This document shows, piece after piece, positions 1-8,562 of a stretch of DNA of 64,000 bases. This stretch comes from Anderseniella sp. (lineage in GTDB: Bacteria; Pseudomonadota; Alphaproteobacteria; Rhizobiales; Aestuariivirgaceae). The notes beneath the pieces are model-generated. The model did not search any database. It was not told the DNA's origin and worked only from the letters and a program-made list of their open reading frames with translations. The first letter of the stretch is position 1, and each line of letters starts with the position of its first letter. The position numbers and the translations under genes were made by a program. The DNA is taken from the NCBI GenBank assembly GCA_030626025.1, contig DAOUPT010000001.1:1-64000 (forward strand), in the 5' to 3' direction.

Positions 1-182
1 TCCAGCTCATTCAGTGATCGCTTCAGTCGCTCAACATGACCCCGATAATCAATCAGTTTCCCATCGATTACAGTCGTTACTTCATAAACAGCATCCGCCA
101 TCAGGAATCCACGATCAAAAATGGAGACCTTTGCATCCTCCTCTGCCAGAAATTCTCCATTTACAAAAACTATACGTGACAT
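1..182 (-). CDS. dat: D-amino-acid transaminase (class IV aminotransferase), N-terminal part only
   Basis: The reading frame starts with ATG at 182 on the minus strand and runs off the left edge, giving the first 60 residues. It begins MSRIVFVNGEFLAEEDAKVS and continues with IFDRGFLMADAVYEV, the N-terminal signature of fold-type IV PLP aminotransferases of the D-alanine aminotransferase kind. The family makes D-amino acids such as D-alanine or D-glutamate from 2-oxo acids. A ggggat sequence lies 4 bases before the ATG and acts as a plausible ribosome binding site. The catalytic lysine lies beyond the window. A branched-chain aminotransferase or 4-amino-4-deoxychorismate lyase relative cannot be excluded from this part alone, but the FDRGFLMADAVYE segment fits D-amino-acid transaminases best. 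Confidence 0.8.
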   Translation of the reverse strand, partial: MSRIVFVNGEFLAEEDAKVSIFDRGFLMADAVYEVTTVIDGKLIDYRGHVERLKRSLNEL

Positions 183-597
183 AATTATCCCCAAAGTTGT
201 GGTTTCGGAGGGGTATGGCACAGCTAAAATCGAATTACAACTTCAGGTCATAGAGCGTTTTTGCAGAAGTAAATTGCCTAAAACAAAACCTGTCCGCATG
301 GCGTTCTTTAAGGAGGTGGTGGTCTCAACAGGTCTGTAGCGGACGCAAAAGGCTCAAATCAGAATGAAAATTTTGGGCACAATTTGAGCTGATTACTATA
401 CCTAGTATCAGGAAGCCGTTTCCACATATAGGGGGGTGCCCCCGGGGTGGGTCTGTCTATTTAGTCACAAATAGGTCACGAATGAGTCAGTATATAATGT
501 AACAACACAGTACCTACCTGACTTATACCCCCCCAAAAATGACCGTTTTCCGCTCTGGACAATATTTTCTGATACAGATCAATAGGGAGTGATTAGA
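183..597. other. Intergenic stretch between the transaminase and the tRNA fragment
   Basis: No convincing gene is seen here. It holds an inverted repeat (GCTCAAAT at 352-359 with ATTTGAGC at 382-389, 22-base loop), a G/C run around 431-446 and short repeated gtcac/gtcag motifs at about 462-490. The small forward frame at 121-339 is the antisense shadow of the transaminase plus non-coding sequence. Confidence 0.5.
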
Positions 598-637
598 ATT
601 TCGAGACCGCCCCGTTCGACCACTCCGGCACCTCTCC
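598..637 (-). pseudogene. Truncated tRNA-Ser(CGA), 5' half only
   Basis: Reading the minus strand from 637, the sequence has a tRNA-Ser acceptor strand (GGAGAGG), a TGCC linker, a D arm with the AGTGGTCGAACGGGGC pattern, the 5' anticodon stem GCGGT and the loop CTCGAAA with anticodon CGA. After the loop the match stops: the 3' anticodon strand should resemble ACCGC but reads TTCTA. No variable arm, T arm or 3' acceptor strand is found down to position 183. The gene is therefore broken at the anticodon loop. This could be the scar of a recombination at the tRNA or a decayed duplicate. Confidence 0.7.
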
Positions 638-745
638 TGCTTGGAAGGCTTGATAAAGTAAAATTGTCGGCGGTGCCAGAGGTGCTGTCAGATTCTTTTT
701 GATCGAAATGCGGCGTTTTTACATGATAAGGGTGCTGCAAAATTC

Positions 746-775
746 TTGACATATCAGCCAAATCCCGCCTATATG
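746..775 (+). promoter_or_regulatory. Strong sigma70-type promoter for rplU-rpmA
   Basis: A perfect -35 box TTGACA (746-751) is followed after 18 bases by TATATG (770-775; CTATAT at 769-774 gives a 17-base spacer). It lies about 130 bases before the rplU start, leaving a long leader that could carry ribosomal-protein control, though no named leader motif was recognised. Confidence 0.7.
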
Positions 776-906
776 CGCGTGAAATGTGAAAACTGAAGGT
801 CAGTTTCGCTAAATTTCGCTGTTTACCGGCTATAATAACAACAACAAAGATCGCAAATAACCTTGCGGCGCCACAAGACGCGGTAGAAAAACGAAGGAAT
901 AAACTC

Positions 907-1581
907 ATGTATGCAGTCATTAAGACTGGTGGCAAGCAATATCGCGTTGCCGTTGAAGACAAAATCACCGTAGAGCGTCTTAAAGGCGACGAAGGCGACA
1001 TCGTTGAGCTCAATGAAGTTCTGATGGTAACCGATGGCGATAATGTTGATGTTGGCACGCCGATGATCGAAGGTGCCTGTGTTGCAGCCGAGCTGGTTGA
1101 ACAGGCTCGCGGCAAGAAAATTATCATCTTCAAGAAAAAACGCCGTAAGGGTTATCGCCGCCGCAATGGCCACCGTCAGGATCTGAGCGTTCTGAAAATT
1201 ACTGAAATTCTTACCGGTGGCAAAAAGCCTTCCAAAAAAGCTGCAGCTAAACCTGCCGCCAAGCCGAAAGCCAAAGCTGAAGCCAAACCGGCACCTGAAA
1301 AAAAGGCAGCAGCCCCAAAAACTGCTGCTAAGAAAGAAGCCCTTCCTGAAGGCGCTCTTTTTGCCAAACCAGCTGGCGATGCCGATGATCTTAAAGTGAT
1401 TTCTGGTGTTGGACCGGTCCTTGAGAAAAAACTCAATGATCTGGGTATCTACACATACGCACAAGTTGCAGCCTTTACCAAACAAGACATCGAAAATGTT
1501 GATGATGCCCTGTCTTTCAAAGGCCGCATTGATCGCGATGACTGGCTCTCTCAGGCGAAAAAGCTGGCAGAAGCCAAGTAA
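907..1581 (+). CDS. rplU: 50S ribosomal protein L21 with C-terminal helix-hairpin-helix extension
   Basis: Residues 1 to about 103 are a standard L21 (starts [16 protein letters not shown]; the C-terminal [16 protein letters not shown] segment binds 23S rRNA). L21 alone is about 103 residues; this protein has 224. The extra part is a linker of Lys, Ala and Pro (about residues 105-150) followed by a segment with [17 protein letters not shown], typical of a helix-hairpin-helix or SAM-like fold. Such L21 fusions are known in several alphaproteobacteria, and the function of the tail is not established. The start has a GAAGGA box 9 bases upstream. The gene is first in an operon with rpmA, as is usual. 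Confidence 0.95.
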   Translation: MYAVIKTGGKQYRVAVEDKITVERLKGDEGDIVELNEVLMVTDGDNVDVGTPMIEGACVAAELVEQARGKKIIIFKKKRRKGYRRRNGHRQDLSVLKITEILTGGKKPSKKAAAKPAAKPKAKAEAKPAPEKKAAAPKTAAKKEALPEGALFAKPAGDADDLKVISGVGPVLEKKLNDLGIYTYAQVAAFTKQDIENVDDALSFKGRIDRDDWLSQAKKLAEAK

Positions 1582-1627
1582 TTATAGTAATAACGACAAA
1601 ATTTTCGAGATTTAAGGAAAACACCTC

Positions 1628-1894
1628 ATGGCTCACAAAAAAGCAGGCGGCTCATCCCGCAACGGTCGCGACTCAGCCGGTCGCCGCCTTGGTGTAAAAA
1701 AATACGGTGGCGAAGCTGTCATCTCAGGTAACATCATTCTTCGCCAGCGGGGCACAAAATGGCACCCTGGCGATAATGTTGGCATGGGCAAAGATCACAC
1801 GATTTTTGCTGTTGTTCCTGGACACGTCAAATTCCGCAAAAAAGCCGGTGGTCGCACTTTTGTGTCTGTGATCCCGATGGAAGCAGCTGAATAA
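1628..1894 (+). CDS. rpmA: 50S ribosomal protein L27
   Basis: The 88-residue product starts [20 protein letters not shown] and has the usual length and the conserved [18 protein letters not shown] segment of bacterial L27, whose N-terminal tail reaches the peptidyl transferase centre. It begins with the AHKK form, so it needs only Met removal, unlike the cleaved Firmicutes form. It follows rplU by 46 bases, with an AAGGAAA box before the ATG, and is followed by a hairpin terminator. Confidence 0.98.
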   Translation: MAHKKAGGSSRNGRDSAGRRLGVKKYGGEAVISGNIILRQRGTKWHPGDNVGMGKDHTIFAVVPGHVKFRKKAGGRTFVSVIPMEAAE

Positions 1895-1963
1895 TGGCGA
1901 ATTAAACAATTTTCGCCGGATCACTCCCGGCGAGATTTGTGACGTAACAGATTTCCAAATACC

Positions 1964-1994
1964 AAAGGGAGACGGTAATCCGGCTCCCTTTTTT
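1964..1994 (+). terminator. Rho-independent terminator after rpmA
   Basis: The hairpin AAAGGGAG (1964-1971) with CTCCCTTT (1984-1991) has a 12-base loop and runs into a T tract up to 1994. It separates rplU-rpmA from the acetyltransferase-obgE operon, though the next gene starts only 16 bases later. Confidence 0.75.
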
Positions 1995-2009
1995 AGTTTG
2001 GAGAACGTT

Positions 2010-2561
2010 ATGAGTATCCCTGACACCATCATAACAAAAAGACTGACGCTCAAGCCGCTTAAAGATAGCGATGCAGATCAGATTGCCAAATTGGCAAACA
2101 ACATTAATGTTGCGCAAAACCTTGGATCGATGCCCCATCCATACCATCTCAAAGATGCTCAGGCATGGATTAAACGGCAAAATGATGAACGGGGTTTAGA
2201 TCACTTTCACTTTGGCCTGTTTGGAAATGGCCGTGAAAACGCCAAAGGGGTTATTTCAGTTTTTAATCTGCGAATTGCCAAACCCGAATATGGATTCTGG
2301 CTTGGAGAACTTTTTTGGGGGCAAGGTTTTATGGCCGAAGCAGCAATAGCATTGCGGGATTTCGTTTTTCAGGAACTGAACGCCCCTTGCCTGTTATCAA
2401 AGCACCTGCTGGACAACCCGGCTTCTGGGTGTGTGGTAGAAAAATGTGGTTTAATGGAAGTAGAGCGCGGTCAGCTTTGGTCGCCGGTGCGGGGTAAATT
2501 TCGCCCAAGCCGCACTTTAAAACTGGAACGTATAGACTGGGAGCGCCTCAAGGGGCTATGA
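2010..2561 (+). CDS. GNAT-family N-acetyltransferase (RimJ/RimL-like)
   Basis: The 183-residue product has the RimJ-like layout: TKRLTLKPLKDSDADQIAKL near the N-terminus, then the acceptor and acetyl-CoA binding region with GFWLGELFWGQGFMAEA. Family members acetylate ribosomal-protein N-termini or small molecules; the target here is unknown. Its place between rpmA and obgE is conserved in many alphaproteobacteria and suggests a link to ribosome assembly. The ATG at 2010 is preferred over the TTG at 1998 because TTGGAGAACGTT supplies a Shine-Dalgarno sequence 6 bases before it, and the TTG lies beside the terminator T-run. Confidence 0.85.
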   Translation: MSIPDTIITKRLTLKPLKDSDADQIAKLANNINVAQNLGSMPHPYHLKDAQAWIKRQNDERGLDHFHFGLFGNGRENAKGVISVFNLRIAKPEYGFWLGELFWGQGFMAEAAIALRDFVFQELNAPCLLSKHLLDNPASGCVVEKCGLMEVERGQLWSPVRGKFRPSRTLKLERIDWERLKGL

Positions 2562-2567
2562 AGCATT

Positions 2568-3614
2568 ATGAAATTTTTAGATCAGGCAAGAGTGTTTGTG
2601 CGTTCGGGCAATGGCGGTGGCGGCAGCGTCAGTTTCCGGCGTGAAAGATATATCGAAAAAGGTGGCCCCGATGGTGGTGATGGCGGCCGTGGCGGGCACA
2701 TTTATGTTCAGGCCGTAAACGGTCTCAACACCCTGATCGATTATCGTTATGCCCAGCACCACAAGGCTGACACCGGCGTACACGGCATGGGAGCAAATTG
2801 CACCGGCAAGGCGGCTAAAGATCTAACCCTCAAAGTCCCAGTTGGAACGCAGATTTTTGAAGAGGATAATGAAACCCTGATCGCTGATCTGACCAACGAG
2901 GGTGACAAAGTCATTCTGGCCAGAGGTGGAAATGGTGGTTTCGGCAATGCCCGGTTTAAAACTTCGACCAACCGTGCCCCGCGTCACGCCAATCCCGGTG
3001 AAAAAGGTGAGGAACGCTGGGTCTGGTTGCGGCTTAAACTGATCGCTGATGCAGGCGTTGCCGGTTTACCAAACGCCGGCAAGTCAACTTTACTGGCTCA
3101 GGTATCTGCTGCAAAACCAAAAATAGCCGATTATCCCTTTACAACCTTGCACCCCCAGCTTGGCGTGGTCTCAGCCGGTGATGACAGTTTTGTCCTAGCC
3201 GATATTCCCGGCCTCATTGAAGGGGCTCATGAAGGTGTTGGCATTGGTGATCGCTTTTTGGGTCACGTTGAACGTTGCGCTGTACTCTTGCATCTGGTTG
3301 ATATTACCGAAGAGGATCCGGTTGCGGCCTATCGCACTGTGCGGGCCGAGCTTGATGCTTATGACAATGGGCTGATTGATAAACCGGAAATTATCGGCCT
3401 CAATAAAATCGATGCAGTCAGCGATGAAGAGCTTGAAGAAAAGCGACAAGCTTTTAAAGAAGCCATCGGTCAGGACCCGCTGTTGTTGTCGGCAGCGACC
3501 GGCAAGGGCGTGCGTGAGGCCATGTTTGCGCTTTTGAAGCTGGTCAACGAACGCCGCAAGAAAGACCTTGCGGATGATGACGACACGCCCGAAGATCTTG
3601 GCTGGCAGCCATGA
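2568..3614 (+). CDS. obgE: GTPase ObgE/CgtA
   Basis: The 348-residue protein has the glycine-rich Obg fold first (residues 1-158, with [10 protein letters not shown] and [12 protein letters not shown] motifs), then a GTPase domain with P-loop GLPNAGKST near residue 165, DIPG and NKID. Obg GTPases act in 50S assembly, the stringent response and cell-cycle control. The C-terminal extension is short and acidic ([14 protein letters not shown]). Its last codons overlap the proB start by 4 bases (ATGA), so translation is probably coupled. Confidence 0.97.
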   Translation: MKFLDQARVFVRSGNGGGGSVSFRRERYIEKGGPDGGDGGRGGHIYVQAVNGLNTLIDYRYAQHHKADTGVHGMGANCTGKAAKDLTLKVPVGTQIFEEDNETLIADLTNEGDKVILARGGNGGFGNARFKTSTNRAPRHANPGEKGEERWVWLRLKLIADAGVAGLPNAGKSTLLAQVSAAKPKIADYPFTTLHPQLGVVSAGDDSFVLADIPGLIEGAHEGVGIGDRFLGHVERCAVLLHLVDITEEDPVAAYRTVRAELDAYDNGLIDKPEIIGLNKIDAVSDEELEEKRQAFKEAIGQDPLLLSAATGKGVREAMFALLKLVNERRKKDLADDDDTPEDLGWQP

Positions 3615-4729
3615 TTATCGATATTTCATCAGCAAAACGGATGGTTGTTAAAATCGGTTCGGCATTGCTGGTTAATATGGAAACTGGCAAGCTGCGTACG
3701 CAGTGGCTGGCGGCGCTTGGAAAGGATATAGCTGACTTCAAGCGTAACGGCACCGATGTTATTATCGTATCATCGGGCGCGATTGCGCTAGGCCGCCGAC
3801 TGTTAGGGTTGCATGCCGGATCGCTGAAATTGCAGGAAAGCCAAGCCGCTGCAGCTTGCGGACAAATTGCGCTTGCCCATGCCTGGCAAACGGCGCTTTT
3901 GGCACAAAATATTACAACCGGGCAGATCTTGCTGACCCTGCGGGACACCGAAGAACGGCGCCGTTACCTCAATGCCCGTGCTACCCTTTTCACGCTGTTG
4001 AAGCAGGGCGCAGTGCCGCTGATCAATGAAAATGACACGGTGGCAACGTCAGAAATTCGCTATGGTGACAACGACAGACTGGCCGCCCGGGTTTCTTCGA
4101 TGGTATCGGCTGACTGCCTTGTTTTGTTATCCGATGTGGATGGCCTCTATAGCAAACCACCCGGTGAATCTGATGCCAAATTCATACCGCTGGTGGAAAA
4201 AATCTCCCCCGAAATAGAAGCAATGGCCGGCACAGCTGCGACCGATGTTGGATCAGGTGGCATGATCACCAAAATTGAAGCGGCAAAAATTGCAGTCGGG
4301 GCCGGGGCAAATATGGTGATTGCTGCTGGTAGCGAACCGAGACCATTACAACGCATTGCCAACGGCGAGCGCTGCACCTGGTTTAAAGCCACCGCCACGC
4401 CGGTTGTTGCCCGCAAGCGCTGGATTGCCGGATCACTTGAAACCGATGGCAGCATCACAATTGATGAGGGTGCGGCCAATGCACTGGCACGCGGTAACAG
4501 CCTGTTACCAGCTGGAGTGGTTGCCGTATCCGGCAATTTTTCACGCGGTGATGCGGTGTCTGTGGTTAATGGCTCGGGCAAGGAAATTGCCCGTGGCCTG
4601 GTGGCTTATGGCAAGGAAAATGCCGAAAAGATCATCGGGCGGCGTTCTGATAAAATTGAAATTATTCTGGGATTTGCCGGGCGTGATGAAATGATCCATC
4701 GCGATGATCTGGTTTTAATGGGACACTGA
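3611..4729 (+). CDS. proB: Glutamate 5-kinase with PUA domain
   Basis: ProB phosphorylates glutamate to gamma-glutamyl phosphate, the first step of proline synthesis. The 372-residue protein has an amino-acid-kinase domain ([10 protein letters not shown] at the N-terminus, [37 protein letters not shown]) and a C-terminal PUA domain from about residue 280. Start ATG overlaps the obgE stop. The next gene, proA, follows after 4 bases, so both enzymes of the labile intermediate are made together. Confidence 0.97.
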   Translation: MIIDISSAKRMVVKIGSALLVNMETGKLRTQWLAALGKDIADFKRNGTDVIIVSSGAIALGRRLLGLHAGSLKLQESQAAAACGQIALAHAWQTALLAQNITTGQILLTLRDTEERRRYLNARATLFTLLKQGAVPLINENDTVATSEIRYGDNDRLAARVSSMVSADCLVLLSDVDGLYSKPPGESDAKFIPLVEKISPEIEAMAGTAATDVGSGGMITKIEAAKIAVGAGANMVIAAGSEPRPLQRIANGERCTWFKATATPVVARKRWIAGSLETDGSITIDEGAANALARGNSLLPAGVVAVSGNFSRGDAVSVVNGSGKEIARGLVAYGKENAEKIIGRRSDKIEIILGFAGRDEMIHRDDLVLMGH

Positions 4730-4733
4730 AATA

Positions 4734-5996
4734 ATGGATATTCAATCTGAAATGAAAGGCATGGGGCAAGCAGCCCGCGATGCGGCAAAGCAATTGGCAC
4801 TTGCCTCGACCGATAGCAAAAATAACGCGCTGGCCTTAATGGCCGATAATATTCGCAGCAATATGGATGGCATTTTGAAAGCCAACCGGACCGATGTGGA
4901 AAATGCCAAAAGCCGCAATCTGCGCGAATCCTTTATCGATCGCCTGACCTTGAACCCGGAACGGGTTGAAGCGATGGCAACAGGGCTTGAGGATATTGCC
5001 AAACTTGAAGATCCGGTCGGTGCAACCATTGCCCAATGGACGCAACCCAATGGGCTTGAATTTTCCCGGGTCAGAGTACCCATCGGGGTTATCGGCATTA
5101 TTTATGAAAGCCGCCCAAATGTTACCGCAGATGCCGGGGCGCTTTGTATGAAATCAGGCAATGCAGCTATTTTACGCGGCGGCTCTGACAGTATCAATTC
5201 ATCAGGTGCGATCGTTAAATGTCTGCAGGCAGGACTGCTTGAAGCCGGATTACCACAAGCAGCTATTCAAATGGTAACGACCACTGATCGTGATGCGGTT
5301 GGCATGATGCTGACCGGGCTTGACGGCAGTCTTGATCTCATCGTGCCGCGCGGTGGCAAAAGTCTGGTCGGCCGGGTGCAGGATGAAGCCCGGGTGCCGG
5401 TTTTTGCTCATCTCGAAGGCTTGTGTCATGTCTTTGTCGACAAGGATGCCGATGTGCAAATGGCTCGCGATATTGTGGTGAATGCCAAGATGCGCCGCAC
5501 CGGGATTTGCGGTTCGGCTGAAACGGTTCTGATCGATAGGGCAGGTGTCGATCAACATCTTCAACCGGTTATCGATGCACTAATAGACGCCGGTTGCACA
5601 ATACGTGGTGGTGACATTGCAAGCGCGGCTGACAACCGAGTTGAAAAGGCTACCCAGGAAGACTGGACCACCGAATATCTGGATTCGATTATCTCGATGA
5701 AAGTCGTCGATGGGGTGGATGGTGCAATGGAACACATTGCCCGTTATGGTTCACAGCACACGGATTCTATTATCACAGAAAATGCCGAAACTGCCGGGCG
5801 CTTTCTTAATGAAGTTGACAGCGCCATTGTCTTGCACAATGCTTCGACGCAATTTGCCGATGGTGGCGAGTTTGGCTTTGGTGCTGAAATTGGCATTGCT
5901 ACCGGCAAAATGCATGCCCGTGGGCCGGTGGGGCTTGAACAACTGACCTCGTTTAAATATCAGGTGCGCGGAACCGGGCAAGTGCGCCCGAAATGA
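4734..5996 (+). CDS. proA: Gamma-glutamyl phosphate reductase
   Basis: ProA reduces gamma-glutamyl phosphate to glutamate 5-semialdehyde with NADPH, the second step of proline synthesis. The 420-residue product has the aldehyde-dehydrogenase-like fold with [18 protein letters not shown], and the catalytic cysteine region [15 protein letters not shown]. The C-terminus [20 protein letters not shown] is typical of the family. The stop overlaps the nadD start by 4 bases. Confidence 0.97.
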   Translation: MDIQSEMKGMGQAARDAAKQLALASTDSKNNALALMADNIRSNMDGILKANRTDVENAKSRNLRESFIDRLTLNPERVEAMATGLEDIAKLEDPVGATIAQWTQPNGLEFSRVRVPIGVIGIIYESRPNVTADAGALCMKSGNAAILRGGSDSINSSGAIVKCLQAGLLEAGLPQAAIQMVTTTDRDAVGMMLTGLDGSLDLIVPRGGKSLVGRVQDEARVPVFAHLEGLCHVFVDKDADVQMARDIVVNAKMRRTGICGSAETVLIDRAGVDQHLQPVIDALIDAGCTIRGGDIASAADNRVEKATQEDWTTEYLDSIISMKVVDGVDGAMEHIARYGSQHTDSIITENAETAGRFLNEVDSAIVLHNASTQFADGGEFGFGAEIGIATGKMHARGPVGLEQLTSFKYQVRGTGQVRPK

Positions 5997-6595
5997 TTTC
6001 GGCGCTGTTTAAAACACCGCCAATTGATGGCATGAAAATCGGCTTGTTCGGGGGCTCATTCAACCCATCGCATCAGGGGCATTTTGAATTGGCAAAATTT
6101 GCTCTTGCAACGCTGCAGCTCGATTATGTCTGGTGGATGGTTTCGCCGCAAAATCCGTTGAAATCCCGCCACGAAACCAGCGATTTTGATCAGCGCATGC
6201 AGCATACTAGAAAAATCGCCCGCCACCCCAAATTTGTAGTGACTGATATTGAAACCAGACTTGGCACAACAACCACTGCGCAAACGCTGGTAAAAATGAA
6301 ACCAGTTTTGGACCGGGCACACTTTGTCTGGCTGATGGGGGCTGACAGCTTTGCCAGTCTGCATCGCTGGAATGACTGGCGGGTGATTCCACAAAGCCTT
6401 CCGATAGCGGTTTTCGACCGACCGGGTTGGGCCGCCAAATCATTGGCGAGCACAGCAGCCAAGACGCTTAAAGCATCACAATTCAGTCAGGAGGACATTG
6501 CATTGCTGCCCTTTGCCAAAACACCTGCCTGGGGCTTTATACCAATGCCGCAACGAGCTGAAAACTCGACGGCTATTCGTTCGGGTAATAAATAG
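5993..6595 (+). CDS. nadD: Nicotinate-nucleotide adenylyltransferase
   Basis: NadD joins ATP and nicotinate mononucleotide to form deamido-NAD. The nucleotidyltransferase signature [14 protein letters not shown] covers residues 17-30, and the C-terminal NSTAIRSG stands for the ISSTxIR motif. The protein has 200 residues. Two starts are possible: the ATG at 5993, overlapping the proA stop, and an ATG at 6032 that begins MKIGLFGG and is closer to the family's usual N-terminus. The first is given because of translational coupling. The usual downstream partner rsfS is not present; the gene is followed by a short secreted protein. Confidence 0.93.
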   Translation: MISALFKTPPIDGMKIGLFGGSFNPSHQGHFELAKFALATLQLDYVWWMVSPQNPLKSRHETSDFDQRMQHTRKIARHPKFVVTDIETRLGTTTTAQTLVKMKPVLDRAHFVWLMGADSFASLHRWNDWRVIPQSLPIAVFDRPGWAAKSLASTAAKTLKASQFSQEDIALLPFAKTPAWGFIPMPQRAENSTAIRSGNK

Positions 6596-6672
6596 CTCTT
6601 TTATTGTCGCGTGATTTATCCTAGATTGAACACAGATGCGGCGTGATACTTTGATCTTAAAGAGATTGCGCC

Positions 6673-7002
6673 ATGAAGAAATCAGCTGTTATTTTATTAT
6701 CATCAATCGCCGGGTTGTCTGTAGGCTCCGGCAGTGCGTTTTCCGATGCCCCTACACCCAATGTCTATACCGGCGGCACCGGGGCAACGACCGATTTGGT
6801 GCGTATTTATCAACCGACCCGAAGTCAACCTCCCGTTGATGCCGCAGAAGAAAATCGGGTTACAATTGTCAATAACACAACTGTCTTTTACACTCCCCAT
6901 GTTCGTGAATATGAAACCCGCGCTGAACGCCGTAAAAGGGCTATTGGTCATCGGTATCTCGGATTTATCAAGCAATATCGCGGCTACAAATATCCGTTCT
7001 AA
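6673..7002 (+). CDS. Small secreted or periplasmic protein of unknown function
   Basis: This 109-residue product is not recognised. It starts with a signal peptide: MKKSAV, a hydrophobic core ILLSSIAGLSVG and a likely cleavage after GSAFSDA. The mature part is rich in Thr, Arg and Tyr (RAERRKRAIGHRYLGFIKQYRGYKYPF at the end) and would be basic. An AAAGAGA sequence 7-13 bases upstream can act as a ribosome binding site. The proline- and tyrosine-rich basic tail could interact with the envelope, but no family was identified. Confidence 0.6.
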   Translation: MKKSAVILLSSIAGLSVGSGSAFSDAPTPNVYTGGTGATTDLVRIYQPTRSQPPVDAAEENRVTIVNNTTVFYTPHVREYETRAERRKRAIGHRYLGFIKQYRGYKYPF

Positions 7003-7067
7003 ATATTGTAGCAAATTCGCGGCTGGTGACCTCTGATTTGCGCGTCATTTGAGACCGATTAAAACCG

Positions 7068-7096
7068 TTGCGCTATGGCCCTAAGCCTAGTATAAG
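7068..7096 (+). promoter_or_regulatory. Putative promoter of rplY
   Basis: TTGCGC (7068-7073) and TATAAG (7091-7096) are separated by 17 bases. The predicted transcript would have a leader of about 115 bases before the rplY ATG, containing a CCCCTGGAGGGG hairpin (about 7131-7142) and the terminator-like hairpin at 7161-7180. Confidence 0.45.
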
Positions 7097-7160
7097 TCAC
7101 GCCGCTTCATGCGTTGTGTTTCCATCCACCCCTGGAGGGGGTTGCACCTGAAGCATTGTT

Positions 7161-7180
7161 AAGGGCTTTATGCCCTTTTT
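7161..7180 (+). terminator. Terminator-like hairpin in the rplY leader
   Basis: AAGGGC (7161-7166) pairs with GCCCTT (7172-7177) around a TTTAT loop, and a T tract follows. If transcription starts at the promoter near 7068-7096, this hairpin lies inside the leader and could act as an attenuator. It could equally end transcription from upstream. Confidence 0.5.
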
Positions 7181-7218
7181 ATTTTATAAATACATACCTT
7201 GTCTTTAGGAGAATACCC

Positions 7219-7884
7219 ATGGCAAAACCTGTCGTAATTGAAGCAAGTGTACGTGAACGAGCCGGCAAGGGGGCCGCTCGGGCCATTCGTCGCGAAGGCC
7301 GCGTACCAGCCGTCATCTATGGTGACAAACAAGACCCCGCACTCATATCCTTTGGCTATCAGGACTTGATGAAACATGTTCAGACCGGCCGTTTTATGTC
7401 TACACTGGTGGACATCGAGATAAATGGCGATAAAACACGCGCCATTGCCCGTGATATTCAGTTTGAACCGGTTCGGGATTTTCTTCAACACGTCGACTTC
7501 CTGCGCCTTGGTAAAGGTGCTCGTATCACCGTTGAGGTTGCCTGTAACTTTCTCAATGAAGAAGATTGCCCCGGCCTTACCCAGGGTGGTGTTCTTAACG
7601 TGGTACGTTATGAAATCGAACTTGATTGCCTTGCATCACAAATTCCAGAACAACTTGATGTTGATTTAGCGGGTCTTGAAATCGGTGATGGTGTTCATGG
7701 CTCTAGCCTGACACTGCCTGAAGGTGCCGAACTGACGATTACAGATCGTGACTTCACCATTTGTACCATTGCTTCACCGACAGTTGTTGTAGAACCTGAA
7801 GATGAAGCCGATGAGGCCGCTGAAGGTGAAGAAGCAGCTGAAGGCGAAGAAGGTGCTGAAGGCGAAGAAGGCGAGCAAGAATAA
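7219..7884 (+). CDS. rplY: 50S ribosomal protein L25/general stress protein Ctc
   Basis: L25 binds 5S rRNA. This 221-residue protein is the long Ctc/TL5 type: an N-terminal L25 domain (EASVRERAGKGAARAIRREGRVPAVIYG) and a C-terminal beta domain, then a tail of acidic repeats (EGEEAAEGEEGAEGEEGEQE). The start at 7219 is chosen because AGGAGA lies 6 bases upstream; an in-frame ATG at 7114 would run through the leader hairpins. It is followed by pth, the usual alphaproteobacterial order. Confidence 0.96.
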   Translation: MAKPVVIEASVRERAGKGAARAIRREGRVPAVIYGDKQDPALISFGYQDLMKHVQTGRFMSTLVDIEINGDKTRAIARDIQFEPVRDFLQHVDFLRLGKGARITVEVACNFLNEEDCPGLTQGGVLNVVRYEIELDCLASQIPEQLDVDLAGLEIGDGVHGSSLTLPEGAELTITDRDFTICTIASPTVVVEPEDEADEAAEGEEAAEGEEGAEGEEGEQE

Positions 7885-7898
7885 GCCGATTGAATTTA

Positions 7899-7924
7899 CC
7901 GGATCGCCGCAATTGGCGGTCCGG
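7899..7924. other. Intercistronic hairpin between rplY and pth
   Basis: CCGGATCGCC (7899-7908) pairs with GGCGGTCCGG (7915-7924), with one G-T pair and a GCAATT loop. No T tract follows, so it is more likely a processing or stability element than a strong terminator. Confidence 0.45.
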
Positions 7925-7962
7925 CATTCAATATTCATATCTTCTATCAATCTGGTGATGCC

Positions 7963-8535
7963 ATGAAACTGCTTGCAGGCCTGGGCAATCCGGGTGCCAA
8001 ATATTCCAATAATCGTCATAATGTTGGCTTTATGGTCATTAACGAAATCGCCAGCGCCTGGGGTTTTTCGGCCTGGCGCAAGCGTTTTCAGGCGGAAACC
8101 AGCGAAGGGCGTATTGACGGGCACAAAGTGCTATTGATGAAACCGACAACTTACATGAATGAATCAGGTCGCGCTGTTGGCGAGGCTGCACGGTTTTACG
8201 ATCTGCCGCTCGATGATGTTTTTGTAATTCACGACGAACTTGATTTGCCATCAGGTAAAATGCGAACCAAAACCGGTGGCGGCCATGCCGGTAACAACGG
8301 CATCCGGTCAATCAAGGCTCATTTGGGCGATGATTTTCACCGGGTGCGTATTGGCGTCGGCCATCCCGGCGATAAAAGCAAAGTCGCTAGCCATGTTTTA
8401 AAAGACTTCGCAAAATCTGACCAGCAATGGCTGTCAGCCATGATTGCTGCCATCGCCGATGAAATTCCACTGCTGTTGTCAGGCGAACCGGCAAGCTTTC
8501 AAAACAAAGTACATTTGGCAACCACGTCCAAATAA
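7963..8535 (+). CDS. pth: Peptidyl-tRNA hydrolase
   Basis: Pth releases peptides from peptidyl-tRNA dropped by ribosomes. The 190-residue product has the family motifs: GLGNPGAKYSNNRHNVGFMV with the catalytic histidine, KPTTYMNESGRAV, VIHDELDLPSGKMRTK and GGHAGNNGIRSI. The length is normal. It is followed closely by ychF, a common pairing. Confidence 0.97.
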   Translation: MKLLAGLGNPGAKYSNNRHNVGFMVINEIASAWGFSAWRKRFQAETSEGRIDGHKVLLMKPTTYMNESGRAVGEAARFYDLPLDDVFVIHDELDLPSGKMRTKTGGGHAGNNGIRSIKAHLGDDFHRVRIGVGHPGDKSKVASHVLKDFAKSDQQWLSAMIAAIADEIPLLLSGEPASFQNKVHLATTSK

Positions 8536-8562
8536 ACAGATTAAGATTACAGGATAAGAAAA

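Noticed and set aside
121-339. Forward frame of 72 residues at the left end
   Set aside because: It is antisense to the D-amino-acid transaminase and continues into non-coding sequence; no family resemblance.
183-637. Complete tRNA-Ser gene, or one interrupted by a group I intron
   Set aside because: No 3' half (T arm or acceptor strand) was found on the same strand within the interval.
823-1485. Minus-strand frame of 220 residues
   Set aside because: Shadow of rplU with a low-complexity Phe/Gly/Arg product caused by the Lys/Ala-rich linker.
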